NCBI GenBank assembly: GCA_031553765.1
Contig: JAVBKY010000001.1
Span: forward strand, 62,001-126,000
Source: JAITMY01 sp031553765
Lineage (GTDB): Bacteria; Bacteroidota; Bacteroidia; Bacteroidales; UBA932
Direction: 5' to 3'
DNA: 64,000 bases
This document shows, piece by piece, positions 1 through 9,066 of this stretch (positions are counted from its first letter, which is position 1; every line of letters begins with the position of its first letter). The notes beneath the pieces were generated by a model that saw only the letters and a list, made by a program, of their open reading frames with translations, made no database searches and was not told the DNA's origin. The position numbers were made by a program, and so were the translations under genes.

Positions 1-2474
1 TCAACGAGGTAGATAACCACAAGAAAAAGCAGCTTATTTGCAAAGGCTGCGAAAACCATTGTACCATCACGCGTTTTGAATTTGGCAATGGTAATATTTT
101 CTTTGGTGGTAACAAGTGCGAGCGCATGTTCTCAAGCAAGGGTAACTCCGTAGAAAAAGGGTTTAACCTACTGCGCTATAAGTACGAATTGCTGTTCAGT
201 AAAGCGGCTACCGAGCGTGCCGACTTTGATACTCTTACGGTAGGTATGCCGCGTGCGCTGAATATGTTTGAAAATTTTCCGTTTTGGAATGCCCTGCTTA
301 CCAATTGCGGAGTGAACGTGGTACTATCGTCACCATCAACCATGCCGCTGTACGAAAAGGGTATGGGAACGGTAATGAGCGACAATATTTGCTTCCCCGC
401 CAAGTTGGTGCACGGGCATATATATGACCTTGCGGAAAAGAAAGTTGATCGCATATTTATGCCTATGGTATTTCGCGAAAAGCAAGTCGCACCTTCGCAC
501 AATACCTTCAACTGTCCCATTGTAACGGGCTATGCCGAAGTTGTAAAAAGCGCCATTAATCCGCGTAAGCGCTGGAATATTGCTGTGGATGCCCCTACCG
601 TTACGTTTAAGGACGAGGCTTTGCTGCGCGCCGCCTGTAAGGATTATATTGACTCTTTGCGTGAGCAAGGACTAAAGGTTACACCTTCACAGTTTAACCA
701 CGCTTTTGGCGAAGCGGTAAAGGCGCAGCAGGAGTTTAAAGAAACGCTCTGTGCCAAAGGGAAGGAAATCATTGATAAGTCGATGAAGGAAGATAAGCAG
801 CTGATGGTGGTGGCAGGTCGCCCCTACCACGTTGATCCGCTTATTAACCAGCAAACGGCCGAAATACTTACCGAACTTGGCGCCAACGTGGTAACCGAAG
901 ATATACTACCTAACATAGAAGGTGAAGAGGACTTCTACCTATCACAGTGGGGGTACCCTGCCCGCATTACCAATGCAGCTAAGTGGGTAGCAAAGCAACC
1001 TTCCAACGTGCGCCTGGTGCAGCTCAACTCATTCGGTTGTGGCCCCGATGCTATTATCACGGACGAAGTAAAGGAAATTCTGCAAACAGCGGGTAAGAAT
1101 AACAACCTTATTCGCGTTGATGAAATTAGCAGTACTGGCTCCATTCGCTTGCGTTTGCGTTCGGTAGTGGAGTTTGCACGCTATAGTGATAAGAAGTTAA
1201 AGCCAAGTGGCAAAAAGCGTCGTACCACGAAGTTGTTTATGCCCGAGGATCAGCAGCGTACCATCATTGCACCATTGTTCTCCGATATATACTCCCGCCT
1301 ATTCCCGCCGTTCTTTAAGGTGTCGGGATACAAGTTGCACACGCTGCCTGTAACCGACGCGCTGGCTATTGACGAAGGTATGCGTTACGCCAACAACGAA
1401 ATTTGCTATCCAGCCATTACGGTTATTGGGGACATAGTTAAGGCACTCAAATCGGGCGAATTTGACGTGGAAAACACAGCCGTGGGCATAACCCAAACCG
1501 GTGGACAGTGCCGCGCCTCAAATTACCTGCCGCTTATTAAAAAAGCCATGGTAAATGCCGGATTTGAAAACACCCCCGTTATTTCGGTGGCTACGGCTAC
1601 AGGCTTGCACGAGCAACCCGGCTTTGCTATTCCATGGGCAAAAATTATCCGCAAGTTCATGGCGGCTGTTATTTGCGCCGATGAGTTTTCGAAAATGCAT
1701 TACTCCATTGTTTTCCGTGAGGTAAATAAGGGTGAGTCCCGCCGATTGCTTGATAAATATTTGGAGCACCTAGAGCTCATAATTGAAGAAAATGGCCGTG
1801 TAAGGGATTTTTACTCATTGCTAGCGCAAGCGGTAAAAGAGTTCAACGCCATTCCCGTGCAACCAGGCAACTTTGCCAAGGTGGGTGTGGTAGGTGAAAT
1901 CTACCTCAAATACAACGCTTTTGCCAACCTTAATCTGGTTGACTGGTTAAATAATCAAGGCGTGGAGGTAATTGTTCCCTCACTTTTGGACTTTTTTATT
2001 CAGGATTTTATTAACTTTGATGTGAACGCCAAAGCCAACCTTGATACTCGTACGGTAAAAGGTAAGCTGGTGGGAAAGGCGTTACGTTGGTACTTAAATC
2101 GCTACTTTAAGCGTGCCGAAAAAATATGTCGTCATTTCCGCTACTATCGTCCTAACCACGATATTGACGAAATGGCGCATCAGGCTTCTAAGATTGTCAA
2201 CCTTGCACATCAGTACGGTGAAGGCTGGCTGATTCCGGGAGAAATAAGTGCTTTTGCTGCCGAGGGTGTAAATAACGTGGTGAGCTTGCAGCCCTTTGGC
2301 TGTATTGCCAACCAAATTATTTCAAAGGGGGTAGAAAAAAAGATGAAGGATAAGTATCCCAAACTTAATCTCCTATTCCTTGACTTTGACGCGGGTACCA
2401 GCGAGGTAAACGTATTCAACCGCCTTTACTTTATGGTAAAAGCTGCCAAGGAAGAAGCCGAGGGGAAGAAGTAA
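1..2474 (+). CDS. Acyl-CoA dehydratase activase-related protein, 5' truncated
   Basis: The frame is open from base 3 and has no start in the window, so this is the C-terminal ~820 residues of a longer protein; the Met at 126 is internal. The visible part opens with a cysteine cluster CKGCENHC (C-x2-C-x3-C) followed by a second Cys in NKCER. It continues with a DUF2229-like region (VGMPRALNMFENFPFW) and repeated glycine/cysteine motifs such as SFGCGPDA and QPFGCIANQ. Family knowledge: these are large relatives of the 2-hydroxyacyl-CoA dehydratase activator (BadF/BadG/HgdC ATPases), where the ATPase domain is N-terminal and here lies off the window. The cysteines suggest an iron-sulfur or metal site. 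The in vivo substrate is unknown. It ends with TAA; ndk follows 91 bp downstream on the same strand. Confidence 0.8.
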   Translation, partial: NEVDNHKKKQLICKGCENHCTITRFEFGNGNIFFGGNKCERMFSSKGNSVEKGFNLLRYKYELLFSKAATERADFDTLTVGMPRALNMFENFPFWNALLTNCGVNVVLSSPSTMPLYEKGMGTVMSDNICFPAKLVHGHIYDLAEKKVDRIFMPMVFREKQVAPSHNTFNCPIVTGYAEVVKSAINPRKRWNIAVDAPTVTFKDEALLRAACKDYIDSLREQGLKVTPSQFNHAFGEAVKAQQEFKETLCAKGKEIIDKSMKEDKQLMVVAGRPYHVDPLINQQTAEILTELGANVVTEDILPNIEGEEDFYLSQWGYPARITNAAKWVAKQPSNVRLVQLNSFGCGPDAIITDEVKEILQTAGKNNNLIRVDEISSTGSIRLRLRSVVEFARYSDKKLKPSGKKRRTTKLFMPEDQQRTIIAPLFSDIYSRLFPPFFKVSGYKLHTLPVTDALAIDEGMRYANNEICYPAITVIGDIVKALKSGEFDVENTAVGITQTGGQCRASNYLPLIKKAMVNAGFENTPVISVATATGLHEQPGFAIPWAKIIRKFMAAVICADEFSKMHYSIVFREVNKGESRRLLDKYLEHLELIIEENGRVRDFYSLLAQAVKEFNAIPVQPGNFAKVGVVGEIYLKYNAFANLNLVDWLNNQGVEVIVPSLLDFFIQDFINFDVNAKANLDTRTVKGKLVGKALRWYLNRYFKRAEKICRHFRYYRPNHDIDEMAHQASKIVNLAHQYGEGWLIPGEISAFAAEGVNNVVSLQPFGCIANQIISKGVEKKMKDKYPKLNLLFLDFDAGTSEVNVFNRLYFMVKAAKEEAEGKK

Positions 2475-2550
2475 GACGTGCGATTTAGCGATATGTGACA
2501 TGCGACTTTTTCGCATATCGCATATCGTATGTCGAGTATCTCAAATATTT
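2475..2550 (+). repeat. Heptamer-period array upstream of ndk
   Basis: The 91-bp gap between the first gene and ndk is exactly 13 x 7 bp. Its middle shows degenerate 7-bp units (TCGCATA, TCGCATA, then variants TCGTATG and TCGAGTA). An earlier part shows GAC/GAT-initiated units. No other gene is visible in the gap. Confidence 0.55.
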
Positions 2551-2565
2551 TAAACTTCTTGTGCT

Positions 2566-2976
2566 ATGCTGACATTTGCCATGATTAAGCCCGATGCCGT
2601 GAGCAAAGGCTACGCCGGAAAAATTATTGATTGCCTACTGGCGGAAGGTTTTGCCATTCGCGCCTTGAAGTTAACTAAGCTTACACGTGCCGAGGCCGAA
2701 GAATTTTATGGTATACATCGTGGCAAAGACTTCTTTGAAGAGTTAATGCAGTTTTCTGTTTCAGGACCGCTGATAGCAATGGCATTGGATAAAGATAATG
2801 CTGTAGCCGATTGGCGTAAGCTGATTGGGGCTACCAACCCACAAAAGGCCGACGAGGGTACGATACGCAAGTTGTATGGTGAGGGCGGTACGAAAAATGC
2901 CGCACACGGTGCCGACAGCGAAGAAAATGCCCTAATAGAAATAGGGTTTTTCTTTACAAAAAGAGAACTTTTATAA
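2566..2976 (+). CDS. ndk: Nucleoside diphosphate kinase
   Basis: The 136-residue product transfers the gamma phosphate of ATP to nucleoside diphosphates in the cytoplasm. The family core is intact: the N-terminal FAMIKPDAV strand, the nucleotide-binding region IGATNP, and the phosphohistidine motif NAAHGADS with catalytic His at residue 114. Length is normal for the short bacterial form, although the N-terminus begins two or three residues earlier in the fold than most homologues. It stands alone between a dehydratase-activase gene and an ABC transporter gene. The leader is a heptamer-period array, not a recognisable ribosome-binding site. Confidence 0.95.
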   Translation: MLTFAMIKPDAVSKGYAGKIIDCLLAEGFAIRALKLTKLTRAEAEEFYGIHRGKDFFEELMQFSVSGPLIAMALDKDNAVADWRKLIGATNPQKADEGTIRKLYGEGGTKNAAHGADSEENALIEIGFFFTKRELL

Positions 2977-3028
2977 TGATAAATGGTTAATTATTAGTGA
3001 TTAACGAAGCCTATTTTTGCTTGTGTTT

Positions 3029-3063
3029 CATTAATCATTAATCATTTACAATTAACAATTACA
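3029..3063 (+). repeat. Five 7-bp units ending at a TTG start
   Basis: Two exact CATTAAT units and three variants (CATTTAC, AATTAAC, AATTACA) lie in strict 7-bp register. The last unit ends at base 3063, directly before the TTG start codon of the ABC transporter. Confidence 0.75.
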
Positions 3064-6000
3064 TTGAACGAGTCCCTTCTCAAAACGCTTACGCAACTTT
3101 TTGCGCTGTTTGCCGTTAAGGCCGATGTGCCGCATGAAAAGGCACAGGAGGTCTTCGCTCATTTTTTGGACAATAAAGACCTAAATGAGGCGCAGGTGGC
3201 AACATTCCTGCGTGACTTTGATACTTCTTTCAATCGCTTAGACCACGACCAGCGTCAGCTCGAGGAGTTACACGTTGAAACCAAGCACCTTTTCTTAACC
3301 AATCTTACACAAGTAGCCGACAGTGTAAACCGTGAGTACGAGCAGCACCAAAAGGTGTGGCTCATAATACAGCTCATAGAATACGTAGGCGATCTAAAGG
3401 TTAGCACCGCCGATATTACTGAGGCTGCACGCAACTTCTCGCGCATGCTGCGCATCAGCGAATTTGAGTTCAACAACAGCATGTGTTTTATTTTGGGTAA
3501 CGAAAAGTCGATGCCGCTGAATGAAAAGGTGTTGCTTGTAGCTCGTGAAAATATTTATGAAAATACCTCTGTCCATTTTCTGGAAAATCAAAAAATGGCG
3601 GGTAAGGTATATGTGCTCCTCATTGAAAGCACTAATACCCTTTTGGTGAAATACTTCGGTAGCGGAAACCTCTTTCTTAATGGGCGTAACCTAAATGTAG
3701 GCAGTGCCTATATCTTTGGTGTTGGCGGTGTTATCCGAAGTCAAAAAATCGATCCGATTTACTACAATAAGGTTATTTCTACGTTTCAACAAAACGTAGA
3801 AAACGATGGTGTAACCTTTGTCGCACGTGATATTAGCTACCGATTTGGCGGAAGTACTAACGGAGTACATCCGTTTTCATTTCACGCGCGTTCGGGCGAG
3901 TTAGTGGCCATTATGGGGGGAAGCGGCGTGGGTAAATCTACCTTGCTCAACCTGCTCAACGGACACCTCAAGCTGCGTTCGGGACAAATTACCATTAATG
4001 GTCATGATGTACATACCGATACCGAAAGCATTGAAGGCGTAATAGGTTACGTACCACAGGACGATATGCTGGTGGAGGAGCTCACCGTATACGAAAACCT
4101 GTACTACAACGCCCTACTCTGCTTTCGCGACTACACCGATGAGCAAATAGAAAAAGAAATCAACAGTGCCATTGAACAGTTTGATCTGCTCGAAGCGCGC
4201 GACCTTAAGGTAGGTAATCCCCTCAATAAGTTCATTAGCGGAGGGCAGCGCAAGCGTCTCAATATGGCTATTGAACTTATGCGTCAACCATCCGTACTGT
4301 TTGTGGATGAACCTACGTCGGGACTTTCGTCCATCGACTCCGAAAAGGTAATGCTGCTGCTCAAAAAGCAGTCCATGCGTGGTAAGTTGGTGGTGGTAAA
4401 TATTCACCAACCCTCCAGCGACCTGTTTAAGCTATTCAATCGCGTGCTGGTAATGGATCACGGTGGGCGCGTTATTTTCCAGGGTAACCCCATGGATGCC
4501 ATTGTGTACTTTAAGGAAGCAGCTCACTTTCTCAATCCGGAGGAGAGCGAGTGTGCCGCTTGTGGTAACGTAAATACCGACCTCATACTACGCGTGGTAG
4601 AAGCCCGTGTGGTAAACGAGTACGGTCGACTTACACGTAAGCGCAAGCGTACAGCGGAGGAATGGTACCGCATGTATATGATGAAAATCAATCCGAAAAT
4701 ATGGAGCGAAACACCCCAAAAATCGGAATTGCCTAAAAATAATTTTAAAATACCTGGAAGGATAAGGCAGCTGCGTATTTTCATGGAGCGTACCATAAAA
4801 GCAAAGTTAGCCAACAGCCAATACATGCTCATAACGCTGCTTGAAGCACCTGTACTGGCGCTTATTTTGGGCTACTTTACCAAGTTTATTGCCGGTACTC
4901 CCGATAATCCCAACGCTTACATTTTCAGCGAAAATGCCAACATTCCTTCCTACCTGTTTATGTGCGTGGTAGCAGTAATGTTCTTCGGACTTTCGGCCAG
5001 TGCACAGGAAATTATTAAGGATAGGAAGCTGCTGCAGCGTGAGCGCTTTTTGAACCTTAGCCGCAATAGCTACCTCATGTCAAAGGTGTTTGTTATGATG
5101 CTCATTTCCGCCATACAAGCGCTGTCATTTATTCTTATAGGTAACTACATCTTGGAGATACACGGGCTGCTATGGCAGTACTTCGTTATACTCTTTTCGG
5201 CCTCAGTGTGCGCCAACCTTATTGGGCTCAATATCTCGTCAGCACTTAACTCTGAGGTGGCTATTTATATCCTTATACCACTCATACTGGTACCACAGCT
5301 GCTGTTTAGCGGCGTAGTAGTGCGCTTCGAAAAATTGCATAAAGCTTATACTGCCAACGTGTATGTACCTGTTATAGCCGATGTCATGGTGTCGCGCTGG
5401 GCTTACGAAGCTCTGGCTGTAGAGCAGTTTAAGGATAACAAATACGAGCGCGAATTTTTTAAGTATGATATGGAAACAAGTCGTCTCTCGTACGATGCGG
5501 GCTTTTATATCCCGCAGCTGGAGGTGAATCTGTCTGCGTTGGACCGCGATATACAAGCCAACCCCGAGTTGGCTGAAGAGCGCCTTTTATTGCTACGCAA
5601 TGAACTTCCGCAAATACGCGAGGCTGCATCAATTTTCAACATGTCACTACCCTCTTCGGATAGCTTGACAATGGAGTCCTTTACGCCATCATACGCTGAA
5701 CAAATGAAGGATTCTTTGGCCGCGCTACGCCTAGCTATATCGGCAAAATCAAGAGAGGTATCAAGTGAGCGCGATAAGCACTTGAAAACGCTACAAGATA
5801 AGCTGGGCGGAATGCAGGAGGTGGTGGAGCTTCGGCGCCGTTATCACAATAATGCGCTGGCCGAGGTTGTGCTTAACCAAAATGATTTTGACAAAATTTA
5901 CATAGCCGATGGACACCTGATACAGGTCAAAGATCCCATTTTTCGTGAGCCACAAGCACACAATGGTCGCGCGCACTTTTACGCTCCGTACAAAATGTTG

Positions 6001-6171
6001 GGAAAGCTGAAAATTGATACGCTGTGGTTTAACGTAGGAGTACTATGGTTTGGTACTGCCCTACTTTATGTAGCGTTATACTTCGACCTACTGCGCTGGA
6101 TTGTAACTCAAAGTGAGAAGTTGCGCTTGCGTCGCGTCGCAAAGCGTATAGCACGAATAATACCGAGCTAG
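3064..6171 (+). CDS. Fused ABC transporter: N-terminal helical domain, ATPase and ABC-2 permease
   Basis: This 1035-residue protein joins three parts. Residues ~1-130 form a helical, probably TerB-like domain. Residues ~255-480 form an ABCG-type ATPase with Walker A GGSGVGKST (near 283-291), signature SGGQRKRL (near 392) and Walker B VLFVDEPTSG. From ~590 there is an ABC-2 type membrane domain. The last two membrane segments are separated by a long hydrophilic insertion (~790-990) rich in charged, possibly coiled-coil helices. The start is a TTG directly after a heptamer array; no ATG gives a better N-terminus. The ATPase-before-membrane order matches the White/ABCG half-transporters. The substrate cannot be inferred; the neighbours ndk and an M3 peptidase give no hint. 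Confidence 0.85.
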   Translation: MNESLLKTLTQLFALFAVKADVPHEKAQEVFAHFLDNKDLNEAQVATFLRDFDTSFNRLDHDQRQLEELHVETKHLFLTNLTQVADSVNREYEQHQKVWLIIQLIEYVGDLKVSTADITEAARNFSRMLRISEFEFNNSMCFILGNEKSMPLNEKVLLVARENIYENTSVHFLENQKMAGKVYVLLIESTNTLLVKYFGSGNLFLNGRNLNVGSAYIFGVGGVIRSQKIDPIYYNKVISTFQQNVENDGVTFVARDISYRFGGSTNGVHPFSFHARSGELVAIMGGSGVGKSTLLNLLNGHLKLRSGQITINGHDVHTDTESIEGVIGYVPQDDMLVEELTVYENLYYNALLCFRDYTDEQIEKEINSAIEQFDLLEARDLKVGNPLNKFISGGQRKRLNMAIELMRQPSVLFVDEPTSGLSSIDSEKVMLLLKKQSMRGKLVVVNIHQPSSDLFKLFNRVLVMDHGGRVIFQGNPMDAIVYFKEAAHFLNPEESECAACGNVNTDLILRVVEARVVNEYGRLTRKRKRTAEEWYRMYMMKINPKIWSETPQKSELPKNNFKIPGRIRQLRIFMERTIKAKLANSQYMLITLLEAPVLALILGYFTKFIAGTPDNPNAYIFSENANIPSYLFMCVVAVMFFGLSASAQEIIKDRKLLQRERFLNLSRNSYLMSKVFVMMLISAIQALSFILIGNYILEIHGLLWQYFVILFSASVCANLIGLNISSALNSEVAIYILIPLILVPQLLFSGVVVRFEKLHKAYTANVYVPVIADVMVSRWAYEALAVEQFKDNKYEREFFKYDMETSRLSYDAGFYIPQLEVNLSALDRDIQANPELAEERLLLLRNELPQIREAASIFNMSLPSSDSLTMESFTPSYAEQMKDSLAALRLAISAKSREVSSERDKHLKTLQDKLGGMQEVVELRRRYHNNALAEVVLNQNDFDKIYIADGHLIQVKDPIFREPQAHNGRAHFYAPYKMLGKLKIDTLWFNVGVLWFGTALLYVALYFDLLRWIVTQSEKLRLRRVAKRIARIIPS

Positions 6172-6247
6172 CGCAATTGAGAATTGAAAATGGATAGTGA
6201 GTTTTGACTGACTATGATGTTTGGAATTTTGACGTTATAGATTTTTA

Positions 6248-6283
6248 GAACTTTACAAACTTTATAAACTTTCAGACTTTAAA
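6248..6283 (+). repeat. Four 9-bp units before the M3 peptidase gene
   Basis: Four consecutive 9-bp units built on AAACTTT (GAACTTTAC, AAACTTTAT and two variants) end four bases before the ATG at 6288. A related AAACTTT-type leader precedes hppA on the minus strand. Confidence 0.65.
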
Positions 6284-6287
6284 ATAA

Positions 6288-8381
6288 ATGAAAAACGTAC
6301 TACTAATGACTGCTGCAGCAATGGCCCTGGTGGCTTCGTCGTGCGGTAACGACAATCCCCTGCTGGGAGAATTTAAAGCAAATCACGGTGCTGTTCCGTT
6401 TAACAAAATAAAGACCGAGCATTACATGCCCGCTTTTACCTATGGTATGGAGCAAGGTCGCAAGGAAATTGATGCCATAACCAACAATCCCGATACAGCT
6501 ACTTTTGAAAATACCATTTCAGCACTTGACTATGCAGGAGGCTCACTTGCACGCACCAGCAGCATTTTCTTCAACCTCAATGAAGCTGAAACCAGCCCTG
6601 CAATGCAAGAAATAGCGCAGGAAGTTATGCCTTTGCTTACCGAGTATAGTAACGATATTAACCTAAATGAGAAATTATTTGCCCGTGTAAAAGCGGTGTA
6701 TGAAACCGCTGACCGTGGCGCGCTTACGCCAGAACAAAATACGCTTCTGGAAAATACCTACAAAGGCTTTAGCCGTCAAGGCGCTAACCTCAGCGAGGTA
6801 GATAAAGAAAAGTATCGCGAGCTATCAAAGAAGTTGTCGAAGTTGAACCTTGATTTTAAGCAAAATGCTTTGGCTGAAACCAATGCCTATACGCTTAATA
6901 TTACCGATTCTACTAAGTTGAAAGGGCTACCCGCCTCGGCTATTGAGGCGGCTGCCAAAACAGCTAAAGATAAGGACTTGGAAGGTTGGGCGTTTACCTT
7001 GCAACAACCTAGTTTTCTTCCATTTATGAAGTATGCAGAAGACCGTGATTTGCGCAAGCAGCTGTACGTAGCTTACAACGTAAAAGCTAATCAGGGTAAT
7101 GATAATGACAATAACGAAGTAATTCGCGAGATTGTAAACACTCGATTGGAAATAGCGAAGTTGCTGGGCTACAAAACCTATGCTGATTATGCGTTGGAAG
7201 TGCGTATGGCCGAGAATGCTACTAACGTAAATAACTTACTTAACGACTTGCTCAACGCTGCTAAGCCTTTCGCTCAAAAAGAGGTAGCCGAAGTACAGGC
7301 TTATGCCAAGCGCAATGGCGCCAGCTTTGAAATTCAACCCTACGACTGGTCATTCTACGCTGAGAAACTGCAGGACGAAAAGTACAGCATTAATGAGGAA
7401 ACATTGCGTCCCTACTTTGAAGTAGAAAAGGTAACCAACGGAATTTTTGCCTTGGCAAATAAGTTATATGGCATTACCTTCAAGGAAAATAGGAGCATCC
7501 CCGTGTACCACCCCGATGTGAAAGTGTACGAAGTGTTTGATGAAAATGGACAATTTCTGGCATTGTACTACGCTGACCTATACCCCCGCGAGGGTAAGCG
7601 CAACGGCGCTTGGATGAACGATATTCAAGATCAACGCAAGGTAAATGGTGTGGATCAACGTCCACATATTGTGAACGTGGGTAACTTTACTAAGGCCACC
7701 GAAAGCAAACCGGCGCTGCTTACTTTTTACGAATTTACCACCTTCTTGCACGAGTTTGGTCATGCGCTGCACGGTATGTTGTCGCAAGGCACCTACCCCA
7801 GCCTCACAGGTACCAACGTATATCGTGATTTTGTCGAGTTGCCATCACAAATAATGGAAAACTGGGCTGTGGAAAAGGAGTTTCTTGATATGTTTGCCGT
7901 AAACTACGAAACGGGTGAAAAAATTCCCGCAGAGTTGGTGGATAAAATTATTGCTAGCCAGAACTACTTGGCAGGTTACCTTACGCTACGTCAGCTGTCG
8001 TTCGGCATTTTGGATATGAACTTCCACAGCATCGATAAGCCGCTTACCGGTAATGTAAATGCTTTTGAAGTTAAAGCTGTTGCTCCCACGCAGCTACTAC
8101 CCCGCATGGATGCCACCAGCGTAAGCACCACCTTTAGTCACATTTTTGCAGGTGGATACGCTGCCGGCTACTATAGCTATAAGTGGGCCGAAGTACTAGA
8201 GGCCGATGCATACTCACTATTTAAGAAAAACGGCATTTTCGACAAAAAAACCGCTGCTTCATTCCGCAACAATATTCTTTCAAAAGGCGGAAGCGAGCAT
8301 CCTATGGTACTCTACAAGCGCTTCCGTGGTCAGGAGCCGACAGTGGATGCCTTACTGCAAAAAGAAGGATTCAAAAAATAA
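6288..8381 (+). CDS. dcp: M3 family metallopeptidase, lipoprotein (peptidyl-dipeptidase Dcp-like)
   Basis: The 697-residue product is a zinc peptidase of family M3. The active-site motif HEFGHALH is near residues 488-495, with a downstream Glu region (ENWAVEKEFL) that supplies the third zinc ligand. The N-terminus is a type II signal peptide ending in the lipobox VASSC, so the enzyme is probably anchored in the periplasm or outer membrane, unlike cytoplasmic E. coli Dcp. Family knowledge: Dcp removes C-terminal dipeptides from short peptides. Length is full. It stands alone; an AT-rich 9-bp-period leader sits directly upstream. The Dcp-versus-oligopeptidase-A assignment is inference from overall similarity. 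Confidence 0.88.
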   Translation: MKNVLLMTAAAMALVASSCGNDNPLLGEFKANHGAVPFNKIKTEHYMPAFTYGMEQGRKEIDAITNNPDTATFENTISALDYAGGSLARTSSIFFNLNEAETSPAMQEIAQEVMPLLTEYSNDINLNEKLFARVKAVYETADRGALTPEQNTLLENTYKGFSRQGANLSEVDKEKYRELSKKLSKLNLDFKQNALAETNAYTLNITDSTKLKGLPASAIEAAAKTAKDKDLEGWAFTLQQPSFLPFMKYAEDRDLRKQLYVAYNVKANQGNDNDNNEVIREIVNTRLEIAKLLGYKTYADYALEVRMAENATNVNNLLNDLLNAAKPFAQKEVAEVQAYAKRNGASFEIQPYDWSFYAEKLQDEKYSINEETLRPYFEVEKVTNGIFALANKLYGITFKENRSIPVYHPDVKVYEVFDENGQFLALYYADLYPREGKRNGAWMNDIQDQRKVNGVDQRPHIVNVGNFTKATESKPALLTFYEFTTFLHEFGHALHGMLSQGTYPSLTGTNVYRDFVELPSQIMENWAVEKEFLDMFAVNYETGEKIPAELVDKIIASQNYLAGYLTLRQLSFGILDMNFHSIDKPLTGNVNAFEVKAVAPTQLLPRMDATSVSTTFSHIFAGGYAAGYYSYKWAEVLEADAYSLFKKNGIFDKKTAASFRNNILSKGGSEHPMVLYKRFRGQEPTVDALLQKEGFKK

Positions 8382-8399
8382 CTAATAATTAAAATTTAA

Positions 8400-8458
8400 G
8401 AATGGAGAATTGGGAGTGAGAGTCGGGAGATTTTCATTTTCAATTCTCAATCTACTAC
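8400..8458 (+). repeat. Heptamer-period leader before DUF456 gene
   Basis: The leader reads as 7-bp units of changing sequence (GAATGGA, GAATTGG, later CATTTTC, AATTCTC and AATCTAC), three bases short of the ATG at 8459. The first and last parts are partly complementary (GAGAATTG with CAATTCTC). Confidence 0.5.
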
Positions 8459-8932
8459 ATGGAAATTGCTATACTCATCATAGGAAGTCTGCTGCTCATT
8501 GTAGCATTCTTAGGTTGCTTTTTACCTGTATTACCGGGACCCATACTGGCCTATGCGGCTATTTTGTTACGATACTTTCTTTCCGAACCAAGGCCCTATT
8601 CTACCACGGAGTTAGTGGTATTAGGTGTAGTAATGGCTGTAGTAATTCTACTTGATTACATTATTCCCAGCTGGACAACGCGTCGTGCGGGAGGCTCCAA
8701 ATATGGTGCGCGTGGCGCTTTAGTAGGAATGATATTGGGTATCTTCTTGACCCCTATAGGCATGCTGCTTGGCATGTTTCTTGGCGCGCTTATAGGTGAG
8801 TTAATGCACGACGATAGCGATTTTTTTCGCGCCCTGCGTATAGCTTGTTATTCGTTTGTAGGATTTCTGCTTTCTACCGGTATTAAGTTTATTTACTGCG
8901 TAATGGTAGCATGGTGGTTTTATTTTTTATAG
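8459..8932 (+). CDS. DUF456 domain-containing membrane protein
   Basis: This 157-residue protein is almost wholly hydrophobic, with about four membrane segments. It has the DUF456 pattern: an N-terminal helix, FLPVLPGPILAYAAILL, a charged loop DYIIPSWTTRRAGGSKYGARGA, then a glycine-rich helix pair (ILGIFLTPIGMLLGMFLGALIGEL). The GSKYG-x-RGA loop is typical of the family. Function is unknown; it is an inner-membrane protein. The ATG at 8459 gives the full domain; an out-of-frame ORF beginning upstream at 8410 is a shadow. A strong inverted repeat follows the stop and separates it from the convergent OmpA gene. Confidence 0.85.
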   Translation: MEIAILIIGSLLLIVAFLGCFLPVLPGPILAYAAILLRYFLSEPRPYSTTELVVLGVVMAVVILLDYIIPSWTTRRAGGSKYGARGALVGMILGIFLTPIGMLLGMFLGALIGELMHDDSDFFRALRIACYSFVGFLLSTGIKFIYCVMVAWWFYFL

Positions 8933-8939
8933 AAAAAAA

Positions 8940-9028
8940 GAGTTACAAAAGCAGCCGGTGTTTCTTGATTTGTCCCTCTAAAAAACATAACATGTTTTTT
9001 TAGAAACATCCGGCTACCCTTGTAACTC
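8940..9028 (-). terminator. Long nested inverted repeat, likely terminator for the OmpA gene
   Basis: Arms 8940-8965 and 9002-9028 pair over about 26 bp with few mismatches. Inside the loop, a second inverted repeat (8978-8988 with 8992-9003) forms its own stem. Read on the minus strand, the outer stem is followed by a run of seven Ts, as in an intrinsic terminator 39 bp after the OmpA stop. On the plus strand there is no T run, so action on the DUF456 transcript is less certain. Confidence 0.7.
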
Positions 9029-9066
9029 TCTATTGTACGCAATTAGCGTAAGTGTAGTGAGTAGTG

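Noticed and set aside
8410..8655. 81-codon frame overlapping the DUF456 gene
   Set aside because: Out of frame with a clear conserved protein and lacking any domain.
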